Shown here: positions 56,292 through 64,000 of the stretch, piece after piece
Layout: every line of letters begins with the position of its first letter
Numbering within the stretch: position 1 is the stretch's first letter
Assembly (NCBI GenBank): GCA_011799875.1
Contig: CM022297.1
Coordinates: 441,489,292-441,553,291, forward strand
Source: Thinopyrum elongatum
Lineage: Eukaryota > Streptophyta > Magnoliopsida > Poales > Poaceae
Reading direction: 5' to 3'
Length of the DNA stretch: 64,000 bases
Notes under the pieces: generated by a model
Told to the model about the DNA's origin: nothing
Databases searched by the model: none
Seen by the model: only the letters and a program-made list of their open reading frames with translations
Translations under genes and position numbers: made by a program

Positions 56292-56609
56292 AAAGCCCAC
56301 ACCCCGGTATTGGTTGCCTATTTGGCTGAGGAACAAGATGGAGGGTGTTGTAAAATAATGTCATTTTACCAAATATAAAAAAAATTAGATATATGGGTTG
56401 AAATAAAAAAGAGGGTGATGCTGAGTTAAACAAAATAGGAAAGAATCTTTATGAGGGAGTCAGAGAGAGAGAGAGAGGGGAAGGGTGAGTGGAGGACCGG
56501 AGAGATGGAGATATATAGGTTTACATGACCATTTGTTGTTTAGTCACTCAAATATATGCATTGTTTAGTCAGACGAGTAGCGATGCACGGGCATTCTTCT
56601 AGTAATAGA
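56292..56609. other. Unassigned sequence with a probable DNA-transposon end
   Basis: Contains a GA microsatellite-like tract (56461-56480). It ends with GCGATGCACGGGCATTCTTC (56579-56598), which resembles the conserved terminal sequence of a common grass DNA repeat. The matching other end was not found. Confidence 0.35.
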
Positions 56610-56987
56610 CTAGATCACAAGTAAATTTCCTTCGTGTCCAGTAGGAGCCCTGTGATGATTTTGAGGCGACGACCCCCTCTGCATCTCATCTTCTTCGCCC
56701 ATTGCACCGCTCATATTTTCAGGGCACATCTCGTCTGAATAGGCCACCACCTCGCTATCACTGATGTATGAGTCGATAATCTCCTCTGTCATGGTTGTCT
56801 CTTCCGGTTGTCGTCCGTCTCCGTTCTCTCTCTCTGGCCTCCATTCCTCCAATATTGCATTGGGAGGAAATCCAATCTCCATGGCCTGTGCGAGCCCCAT
56901 GATAGAAGCAACGGCCGCTTCCTCTGCTGCCACTTCCCCTCTTATGATAGACCCCGCATCCAACCTAGGAACGAAAGTACAACCCAA
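56610..56987 (-). CDS. Unidentified acidic open frame (possible gene or element fragment)
   Basis: Minus-strand frame of 125 codons with no ATG at its beginning; the first Met codons lie inside (SIMGLAQAMEIGF). Composition is not that of random GC-rich DNA: an Ala/Glu-rich segment (EVAAEEAAVASIMGLAQAME), then an acidic stretch (TMTEEIIDSYISDSEVVAYS) and a polar tail. I recognise no domain, and no splice or promoter signal is evident. It could be a decayed host exon, part of a LINE ORF1, or cargo of a DNA transposon whose end lies at about 56600. It is listed because it is the only frame in the window that retrotransposon structure does not explain. Confidence 0.2.
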   Translation of the reverse strand: MGCTFVPRLDAGSIIRGEVAAEEAAVASIMGLAQAMEIGFPPNAILEEWRPERENGDGRQPEETTMTEEIIDSYISDSEVVAYSDEMCPENMSGAMGEEDEMQRGSSPQNHHRAPTGHEGNLLVI

Positions 56988-57079
56988 TCCAGACGAACCG
57001 AGTTAGATCTAAATTTTAGGAGACGACTCAGATCGACTTAATTGCATGGAAGTACCACAATTGAGGCATTACATGCAGA

Positions 57080-57235
57080 TTGGTACCAACTTTCGTAATT
57101 TTTACATGTCAGTACCATATTTGGGGCAGTCTGTTACAAAATAGTCTAAACCGCGTATTGGTACCAACTTTTGTAATTTTTACATGTCAGTACCATATTT
57201 GGGGCAGTCTGTTACAAAATAGTCTAAACCGCGTA
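57080..57235 (+). repeat. Two tandem 78-bp units
   Basis: Unit 1 at 57080-57157 and unit 2 at 57158-57235, both starting TTGGTACCAACTTT and ending TCTAAACCGCGTA. One difference seen (TTCGTAA versus TTTGTAA). A recent local duplication in unassigned DNA. Confidence 0.9.
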
Positions 57236-57407
57236 TAACAGTGTATTGACGGTGTATCTGACCATTGGGGCCCGCTTGTCAGGTGCTGACGTGGCATGTT
57301 CTTTTGCAAAAAAGACCTTTACTTTTTATTTAATCACGCATCTATCCCGCCAAAAAGGGTCCTGCCAAAAAAAAATAACATGACAAAAATTAAACGCGCG
57401 CGCATCT
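57236..57407. other. Unassigned AT-rich spacer
   Basis: 172 bp with A-runs (GCCAAAAAAAAATAAC at about 57364) next to the tRNA-like copies. No gene seen. Confidence 0.35.
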
Positions 57408-57480
57408 ACACTGCCGGGATTCGAACCCGCGCCGTGGCGTTCGACGCGTACTCGCGCTGGCCACTGCGCCACTGCAGCAC
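57408..57480 (-). other. tRNA-like sequence 1 (possible SINE or tRNA relic)
   Basis: The minus strand contains an A-box-like TGGCGCAGTGGCC (57471-57459) and a perfect B-box GGTTCGAATCC (57427-57417), about 32 bp apart as in tRNA genes. The T-arm forms four pairs. The acceptor arm pairs poorly, so it is not called as a functional tRNA. Confidence 0.45.
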
Positions 57481-57529
57481 TTCATTAACGTAGCTCGCAA
57501 GAAAAAAAAAATGAAAATTAAACACGCGC

Positions 57530-57600
57530 GGGCACAAGATTTGAACCAAGACGTGGCGTTCACAGCGCAACGCCGCTGCAACCATGCTACCGCATCATTT
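57530..57600 (-). other. tRNA-like sequence 2, tandem to the first
   Basis: The minus strand has GGTAGCATGGTTGCA (about 57592-57578) as an A-box and GGTTCAAATCT (about 57547-57537) as a B-box. It shares GAACGCCACG and a following CGCGCG...TTTAATTTT with copy 1. The ATTAAAC landmarks are 128 bp apart (57389 and 57517). Confidence 0.4.
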
Positions 57601-57695
57601 GATTTAGATAGCACGCATATCACCTTTTATACTTTCGGTCTTTTCGTTTTTTTCTATATGTTTTTTTTCTATCTTTTTTATCTTTTCTCAGATAG
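57601..57695. other. T-rich spacer before the Tat element remnant
   Basis: Pyrimidine-rich, no gene. The retroelement sequence begins abruptly after a TAG at 57693-57695. Confidence 0.4.
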
Positions 57696-59340
57696 TACGA
57701 AGGCCTAATCGCCGGCCTCAAGGCTGCTTCCGCCCTGGGGGTCAGGCGCCTCACCATCAAGGGCAATTCTCAGCTCTTTGTCAACTTCTCCAACAAGAAA
57801 TACAAGCCCAAGGACGAGCACATGGCGGCATATCTAGAGGAGGTACGTAAACTCGAGAAGTGTTTTCTGGGTTTAGAGTTGCAGCATATCCCCCACGACA
57901 TCGCCAAGCGGGCGTCCCGCCGCGAGCCCCAGGACCCCGGCGTCTTCGAGGAGAGGCTCTTCGTGCCATCGGCCGCTCCCACTGCCGGCGCCATGCTACT
58001 CCACGAGGAGCTGCCGCCTGCACCGCCCACGGGCGCGCCGGACTGTGGCCTAGCCTCCGGAGCCCGTCTGCTGCTGGCATTGGAGCCTCAGGCGGACAGC
58101 TGGGCCGCGGAGTTCAAGGCCTACTTACTCCACGGTACCCTACCAAATGAGGATGCTGAGGTAGAGTGTGTGGCTAGGCAAGCCACGGCTTACTGCCTGC
58201 AAGACGATGAACTGTACCGCAGGCGCCCCAATGACGTCTCGCTGCGGTGCATTTCAGAAGAGCAAGGACGAGAGTTGTTAGCCGACAATCACGGGGGAGA
58301 TTGCGGGCACCACTCTTCGTCGCGCACCCTCATGGGGAAGGTGTTCCGCAGTGGGTTATACTGGCCTACCGCGCTCCGTGACGCCACCGAGCTTGTCAGG
58401 TCCTGCAAGGCTTGCCAGTTCCACGCTAAGCAGATCCATCAGCCTGCGCAGGGACTTCAGATAATTCCACTGTCGTGGCCCTTCGCGGAGTGGGGGCTGG
58501 ACATACAGGGCCCTTTCCCTCACGCGGTAGGCGGTTACCGCTACCTCTACGTCGCCATCGACAAGTTCACCAAGTGGGCGGAGGTAGAGCCGGTGTGCAC
58601 CATCCCGGTGCGATCGGCTGTCAAGTTCATCAGAAGCCTCATGAGCCGGTTTGGCGTCCCCAACCGTATCATCACTGACAATGGCTCCCAGTTCACAAGT
58701 GGCCTCTTCAGGTCCTATTGCGCTAACCTTGGAATGCAGATATGCTACGCTTCGGTGGCACACCCACGGAGCAATGGCCAGGCCGAGCGCGCCAACGCGG
58801 AAGTCCTCAGGGGCCTCAAGACCAGGAGTTTCAAGAAGAAGATCGAGGCGTTCGGCAGGGGCTGGCTCGACGAGCTCGGGTCCGTGCGGTGGTCCATCCG
58901 CACCACCGTGACAAAGCCCACCGGCGAGACCCCCTTCTTCCTCATCTATGGAGCTGAGGCGGTCCTGCCGTCCGAGCTCAAGCACGGTTCCCCGCGAGTG
59001 CTGGAGTTCGACGAGGCACGCCAAGATGACTCGCGGGGGGGCTGATCTGGTGCTTCTCGAGAAGGCTCGCCGCCAGGCTTCTCTCCGCACCGCAGGGTAC
59101 CAACAGGCCTTGCGGCGCTACCACAGCCGCAACATCTGGCCCCGAACTCTCAAGGTCGGGGACCTCGTCCTGAGGCGGGTCCTCTCCAGGGAGGGCCTTC
59201 ACAAGCTCTCTCCCATGTGGGAAGGCCCGTTCAGGGTCGCTCACATCTCCAGGCCAGGCGCCGCACGCCTGGAGACGGAGGACGGTGTCCCCGCGCAAAA
59301 CGCATGGAACATCCAGCACCTCCGCAAGTTCTACCCGTGA
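57696..59340 (+). pseudogene. RNase H tail and integrase of the Tat-lineage element (truncated, frameshifted)
   Basis: Starts mid-domain at YEGLIAGLKAAS, within the extra RNase H typical of this lineage. Near LELQHIP-HDIAKRAS a few residues seem missing relative to the usual form. Integrase: zinc-binding domain ending CKACQFHAKQ, core with D (GLDIQGPF), D (IITDNGSQF) and E (SNGQAERANAE), all three present. At a run of seven G's (59035-59041) the frame shifts and stops at 59043-59045. The continuation in the next frame (ADLVLLEKARRQ to WNIQHLRKFYP) runs to the stop at 59338-59340. Integrase inserts element DNA in active relatives; this copy is a relic. Confidence 0.9.
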
Positions 59341-60137
59341 CACTCTCACGTAATAATGAGTGGGGCTGTACACGCCCCGGAGTCTCCCAGTGCGCCCCCA
59401 CGGCCCCACGAGAGCTCCCACCCACGCCCAAGTGGAAGCCCCATGCTCCGCGCTGGTGGAAACGATCAAACAGTGATCATTCCCATGCCCAAGTGGAGGC
59501 CCCATGCTCCGCGCTGGTGGGAAGACTAAGGAAGGCGCCGGACGCGGTAGCTTTCTTCTTTTGTAGACAAATTGCGAATTTCTTTGAATAAAGATTTCGA
59601 GTTTTTGCGTCTTCGTTGAGAAAGGGAATGGGGTTTTCTGTTGAGGTGTTTTGTTGGACTTCATTTTTCGGCGACCGCGCGCGCCCGAGCCCCCCACATG
59701 AGCCCCACGCGAGCGGGGGCTGTGGGCATGGTGCTGACGCTAAGGCCAGTCTGAGCGGCATTAAGGGCCCAGGCGATAGGGACCCAGGGCCGCGGGCCTG
59801 CCCCCGCACACCCTACCCCGCCAAGGCCTTGGCGCTTGAGTCCACGCGCGACGCTCATGAGCGAGCCTGCGGGCGCACGTCGCCCCCGACGCGTTCTGCC
59901 CAGGAGCGATGTACCTCCTGGCTTGCCAGGGCAACGTGACCCGGCAAGCCGGCGTAGTTCGAACCCCGCTTCGGGGCTGCGGCAAACGGCAAAGAGCACA
60001 AAAATAGGCACGAAGGAGGAACAAGCGTTGCAGGAACGTAAATGTTGTTCGATTCATCATTAAGCGCTTTAGCAAAATATTTCTTGTGCCCCTGTAGGGT
60101 CGTGGTCGGGTACCAAGAGGGAGAAAAGCGGAGCAAA
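59341..60137 (+). other. Spacer between integrase and antisense ORF of the Tat-lineage element
   Basis: GC-rich, no supported gene. Contains a ~35-bp direct repeat (GCCCAAGTGGA(A/G)GCCCCATG...) at 59426-59460 and 59487-59521. Open frames here on both strands are composition artefacts. Confidence 0.6.
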
Positions 60138-60784
60138 TTAAGGAGATGCGACGCCGCTGCTCTCGCCATCGCCGCCCCCATGCCCCCCGGCTCCATGACG
60201 GGCTTCGCGACGGTTAGGAGTGAACCGTGAGCTCAAGGCATCCACTTCGTCCTCGACCCATTCCGCGAGGGCATCGCGGATCACCTCTGGCATGGGGGCT
60301 ATCACAGCCTCGAACTCGAAGTGGGGGTTGGAGCGGAGGAGATGACTAAAGACGCGCGTCGAGGCCTCGGCAAGAAGGTCACGGCTTCCCTCTTCGACGA
60401 GCTCGCTCACCTTCTTCGCTCCCTCCTTAAGTCGCTCCACAATCCTTGGTGAAGAAGGCGAGGTAACCAGCGTCGTCGAGTACGAGCGGGCTGGAGACGT
60501 TTGCCCCACATATGGAGCCCAAGGCCCGGCGGGCCCTCACCTCGAGGTCCTGAAACATCTTGGAGCGTGTGTGCTGCAGCCCCCGGGCCCGGTCCGCCTC
60601 GTCCACCGCCTGCTCCACAAGGGAAGTGATGCCTTCTACCTGCCCCTGAAGAGATGCCAGTTCAGCCTCGGCAGCGGCCTGAGCCCCCAGAGCGGCCTCG
60701 CGCTGCTCAATTGCTTCAGTCAACTTCTTCTTGAGGTCATCTATCTTGCCTTGTAGCTCCCCGCGCCGAGTGCAGAAGCTGGCC
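60138..60784 (-). pseudogene. Antisense coiled-coil ORF of the Tat-lineage element (frameshifted, split by J)
   Basis: Minus-strand frame entering from under the J insertion at 60784. First part: a long heptad-patterned coiled coil (ELQGKIDDLKKKLTEAIEQR, then Ala-rich helices). A one-base frameshift near 60440-60450 moves it to the frame that continues as IVERLKEGAKKVSELVEEGS and FSHLLRSNPHFEFEAVIAPM to the stop at 60138. Its position between pol and the expected 3' LTR, and its antisense direction, match the aORF of grass Tat elements. Molecular function unknown. The N-terminal part would lie beyond J, outside the window. Confidence 0.72.
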
Positions 60785-62262
60785 TGATACATCTCCGTCG
60801 TATCTATAATTTTTATTTATTTCATGCCAATATTATACAACTTTCACATACTTTTGGCAACATTTTATATGATTTATTGGACTAACCTATTGATCTAGTG
60901 CCAGTTCCTGTTTTTTTCATGTTTTTTGCTTCGCAGAATATCCATATCAAATGAAGTCCAAACGCGATAAAAATTTACGGAGAATTATTTTGGAATATTT
61001 GTGATTTTTGGGAGGTGGAATCAAGGAAAACGGGGGCCAACAGCCACCACAAGACACCTGGGCGCGCCAGGCAGCCCAGGCGCGTGGTGGTGGGTTGTGC
61101 CCTCCTCGAAGGTCGGTTGGAGCTCTACTTCGAGTGCAAGTAAGCTTATATTCGGAAAAAAAAATTATGTTAAAATCTCAGCGCAATCGGAGTTACGGAT
61201 CTCCGGATATTTAAGAAACGGTTTTCGGCCAGATCTGGGGAACGCGAAACAGAAGGAAATAGAGAGGGAGATCCAATCTCAGAGGGGCTCCCGCCCCTCC
61301 GCCGCCATGGAGGCCATGGACCATAGGGGGAACTCTCTTCCCATCTAGGGGGGAGGCCAAGGAAGGAGAAGAAGGAGGGGGGCTCTCTCCCCCTCTCTCC
61401 CGGTGGCGCCGGAGTGCTGCCGGGGCTAGGATCGTGACGGCGATCTACATCAACAACCTTGCTACCGTCAACACCAACTTTCCCCCCTCTATGCAGCGGT
61501 GTAACACCTCTCTTCCCCGCTGTAATATCTACTTAAACATGGTGCTCAACACTATATATTATTTCCCAATGATATGTGGTTATCCTATGATGTTTGAGTA
61601 GATCCGTTTTGTCCTATGGGTTGATAGATGATCATGATTGGTTTGAGTTGTGTATTTTATTTTGGTGCTGTCCTTTGGTGCCCATCATATGAGCGCATGT
61701 GTGGATCACACCATAGGGTTAGTACTATGTTGATAGGACTGCATTGGAGGGCAAGGGTGACAGCAGCTTCAGCCGAAACATAGAAATTGATGCATACGGG
61801 ATTGAAGGGGGACCAGTATATATCTTAATGCTATGGTTGGGTTTTACCTTAATGAACGTTAGTAGTTGCGGATGCTTGCTAATAGTTCCAATCATAAGTG
61901 CATAGAATTCCAAGTAAGGGACAGCATGCTAGCAGTGGCCTCTCCCTCATATAAAATTGCAACAATGATCACTGGTTTAGTTATCGACCACCTAGGGACA
62001 AATAACCTTCTTGTTTGACAAAACCTTTTTACTAAACAACTAACATTTATTATCTTGCAATTTATTCATAGTTTTATTCTTGCAAAGTACTCCTAGTTTT
62101 ATTCTTGTTCTAGGTAAAGGAAACGTCAAGTGTGCGTAGAGTTGTATCGGTGGTCGATAGAACTTGAGGGAATATTTGTTCTACCTTTAGCTCCTTGTTG
62201 GGTTCGACACTCTTATTTATCGAAAATGGCTACAAACGATCCCCTATACTTGTGGGTTATCA
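60785..62262 (+). repeat. 5' LTR of J (1478 bp)
   Basis: Starts TGATACATCTCCGTCGTATC (F-like) and ends GATCCCCTATACTTGTGGGTTATCA (G-like). Followed by a primer binding site, which fixes it as a 5' LTR. Confidence 0.88.
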
Positions 62263-62273
62263 AGACCTTTTTA

Positions 62274-62291
62274 TGGCACCGTTGCCGGGGA
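62274..62291 (+). other. Primer binding site of J
   Basis: TGGCACCGTTGCCGGGGA, one mismatch from the Athila-type tRNA-Asp primer site, 11 bp after the LTR end. Confidence 0.85.
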
Positions 62292-62379
62292 GCAATAGCA
62301 TGGGGTTATTCTCATGTGTGCTTGTTTGCTTTATCACTAAGTAATTTTTATTTTGTGCTCTTGTTTTTTATCTTTAGTT

Positions 62380-63705
62380 ATGGGTAGGAAATGCAAAATA
62401 CCAAAAAAATTAGTTGTACCTGCTAAACCAATGGTTGAAGAACCACCCAAATCTATCATACTGCTGAAGCTTTCTACTTGGATCATCTTTGATCCCTATG
62501 TGCTCGTGCTGAAAACCCAACTAGCTTAGTTGAGCATTAAATAAGCATGCTTATTTTGTGCGACACCGCTTATCTCAAAAAGGGAAACTTTTACTGCATC
62601 AAATTAATACTATGCAATGCTATGCTTGGAATTTATGTGAATTGTATGATTTTACTTGTTGTTCTGAAGATCCTAAGAAACATCTTCCCTACCAATGTGA
62701 GTTTTGTGATAATGGAATCTTATCTTCTTATGCCAAGGGTGTTTATAATTACCATGATGTTGAACAAATTGAAGAATTTGTTGTTTTTAAGGGTGCTTAT
62801 GAAATTGCTTCTTTGATTGAAAAGTATGATGCTACTCTTTACAAATCTAAAAATTTTGCCATACTTAAATATTGCTATGAAAATTATTCTTCTAATGCTT
62901 ATATTAAACCATATATTGAGGACTTCTCCGCTGTCCAAGAAGAGACTAATATTTTGCAGGAGTCTATAGAAGAAGGAATTGATGAAGTTGTGAGCTCATT
63001 GGATGAAGAAGATGAGGAGGAGAGCGAAGAACAAAAGGAGGAAGAGCGGATTAGCTACCCGTGCCCACCTTCTAACGAGAGTAACTCTTCAACTCATAAA
63101 TTGTTTAATTTCCCTTCATGCTTACCGAAGGATGAATGCTATGATAATTGCTATGATCCCGTTGATTCTTTTGAAATATCCCTTTTTGATGAAATTGATG
63201 CTTGCTATGCTTGTGGCCATGATGCCAATTTGAATTATGCTTGTGGAGATGAACTTGCTATAGTTCCTTATGTTAATAATGAAATTGTTGCTATTGCACC
63301 CACACATGATAGTCCTATTATCTTTTTGAATTCTCCCAACTACACTATATCGGAGAAGTTTGCTCTTATTAAGGATTATATTGATGGGTTGAATATGATG
63401 ATTTGGATGAATATAATATGCATGTGCTTGCTGCTCCAACTTACAATTATTATTAGAGAGGAACTACATCTCCACCTCTCTACGTTTCCAACACGATAAA
63501 TTTGCAAGAAACTGCTTATGCTATGTATTGACCTTTACTTGATGTGCATGAATTGTTCCTTTATGACATGCCGATGCATAGGAAGAGAGTTAGACTTCGC
63601 CATTGCATGATATATGTTGCCTTGTGCTCACTATTAAATTATAAATCATTGTTGATTCAAATTGGCTTTGATATACCTTGGGATCCGGGTGGATCCATTA
63701 CTTGA
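62380..63705 (+). pseudogene. Unknown acidic ORF of element J (stops and frameshifts)
   Basis: ATG at 62380 (MGRKCKIPKKLVVPAKPMVE) just after the primer site. The frame is lost near 62465, and stops occur in each frame until it recovers at about 62558. The best preserved part runs 62558-63400. It has two C-x2-C pairs in the first half (FTCC; YQCEFCDN), a conserved-looking YAKGVYNYHDVEQIEEFVVF segment, a long Glu/Asp run (SSLDEEDEEESEEQKEEERI) and a Cys/Asp-rich region (ECYDNCYDP, CYACGHDA). After a frameshift near 63385, the continuing frame carries two more stops and ends at 63703-63705. No gag or pol motif is seen. Possibly an RNA- or metal-binding protein; this is a guess from composition. 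Confidence 0.6.
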
Positions 63706-64000
63706 GCACTTTATGCCTAGCTTAATGGCTTTAAAGAAAGCGCTGCCAGGGAGACAACCCGGAAGTTTTAGAGAGTCATTTTATTCTGTTGTGGGCTTTT
63801 ATAAAGTTTAAAAGCAAAAAAAAATTAGAGGGGAACTTAAAACTTCACACAAAGAAAAGTGAAAGTGAGAAGGACCAACACCATGGAAGTGGGGGAATTC
63901 CTTGAACTTTTTCATGCCCATGGAAACTTTGTGAATCTCGATTACAGAAACTTTTCAACAAAAATAATTATCCCCTTGTACAAATCTATTGTATTATAAA
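63706..64000 (+). other. Interior untranslated sequence of J
   Basis: 295 bp to the window edge with an A-run (AAAGCAAAAAAAAATTAGAG at about 63812) and no coding frame. Confidence 0.5.

Larger units (their letters stand above)
57696..60784 (+). mobile_element. Tat-lineage Gypsy element, 3' internal part
   Basis: Begins inside RNase H (5' truncation at 57696), then integrase to 59340, ~800 bp spacer, and an antisense ORF (60784-60138, minus) cut by J at 60785. An additional antisense ORF between pol and the 3' LTR is a known feature of part of the Tat lineage in grasses (for example RIRE2-like and Grande-like elements). Markedly more GC-rich than the Athila-type elements of the window. LTRs are not in the window. 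Confidence 0.82.
60785..64000 (+). mobile_element. Element J: non-autonomous LTR retrotransposon with an unknown ORF (runs off window)
   Basis: 5' LTR 60785-62262, primer site 62274-62291, degenerate ORF 62380-63705, then untranslated sequence to the edge. Inserted in the antisense ORF of the Tat element; the left TSD would be TGGCC (60780-60784). No gag, protease, reverse transcriptase or integrase similarity is seen in the 1.7 kb of interior. The 3' LTR is off-window, so length and age are unknown. Confidence 0.78.

Noticed and set aside
58356..59090. 244-codon frame antisense to the Tat integrase
   Set aside because: Mirror frame of a GC-rich coding sequence. The plus-strand integrase has clear catalytic motifs, so this is a shadow.
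59616..60063. Several 75-110-codon frames between integrase and the antisense ORF
   Set aside because: GC-rich spacer of the Tat element. The frames overlap on both strands and lack motifs.
1..64000. CRISPR arrays, rRNA operons, bacterial-type operons
   Set aside because: No regularly spaced identical short repeats, no rRNA sequence and no operon-like gene spacing. The content is plant intergenic repeat DNA.

Overview
The window is intergenic DNA from a large grass genome, almost certainly Triticeae (wheat, barley, rye or Aegilops group). The evidence is a recognisable BARE-1/Angela/WIS-type Copia LTR fragment at 54330-55465, several Athila-lineage Gypsy LTRs of the 'TGATACG...' type typical of Triticeae, and two Tekay/Del-clade Gypsy elements with LTRs of about 4.1 kb. 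I found no host protein-coding gene that I can support, no rRNA and no CRISPR. All recognisable coding sequence is retrotransposon gag/pol or element-specific accessory ORFs, and every one carries stops, frameshifts or deletions. Family labels used here (H, G1, G2, F-A, F-B, E1, E2, J) are local to this annotation.

Positions 1-55465 form one nest of insertions that can be read from LTR ends and target-site duplications (TSDs). The layers are: Angela LTR (remnant 54330-55465) < G2, an Athila-lineage element on the minus strand (31169-54329, its far end off-window) < G1, a plus-strand element of the same family inserted in the 3' LTR of G2 (LTR pieces 3222-4050 and 30496-31168) < F-A, plus strand, inserted in the 3' LTR of G1 (4051-30490, TSD GTAAT) < F-B, minus strand, inserted in the 5' LTR of F-A (4309-23468) < E1, a Tekay-clade element, minus strand, inserted in the 3' LTR of F-B (4446-16984, TSD GGTTA). 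Separately, element H (1-2771) sits in the 3' untranslated part of G1, and a second Tekay element, E2 (39085-52416, TSD TATAC), splits the gag of G2.

The F-A/F-B pair deserves attention. They are two copies of one gag-protease-only (non-autonomous) element in opposite orientation. They form a natural inverted repeat with arms of about 5.4 kb (17099-22521 and 23469-28891) around a loop of about 0.95 kb, so a read-through transcript would fold into long dsRNA.

From 55466 to 57695 the DNA is lower-copy and poorly assignable. It holds a fold-back MITE-like element (55896-56291), an unidentified acidic reading frame (56610-56987, minus), a perfectly spaced 78-bp tandem duplication (57080-57235) and two tRNA-like sequences in tandem (minus strand, 57408-57600). 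From 57696 to 60784 lies the 3' part of a Tat-lineage Gypsy element: RNase H tail, integrase, then an antisense coiled-coil ORF. It is interrupted at 60785 by J, a non-autonomous LTR element that runs off the right edge. J carries an acidic, cysteine-containing ORF of unknown function in place of gag-pol.

The window therefore records transposition history, not a cooperating gene set. F and J lack reverse transcriptase and integrase, and would need proteins from autonomous relatives; an Athila-lineage element like G2 is a plausible donor (inference).
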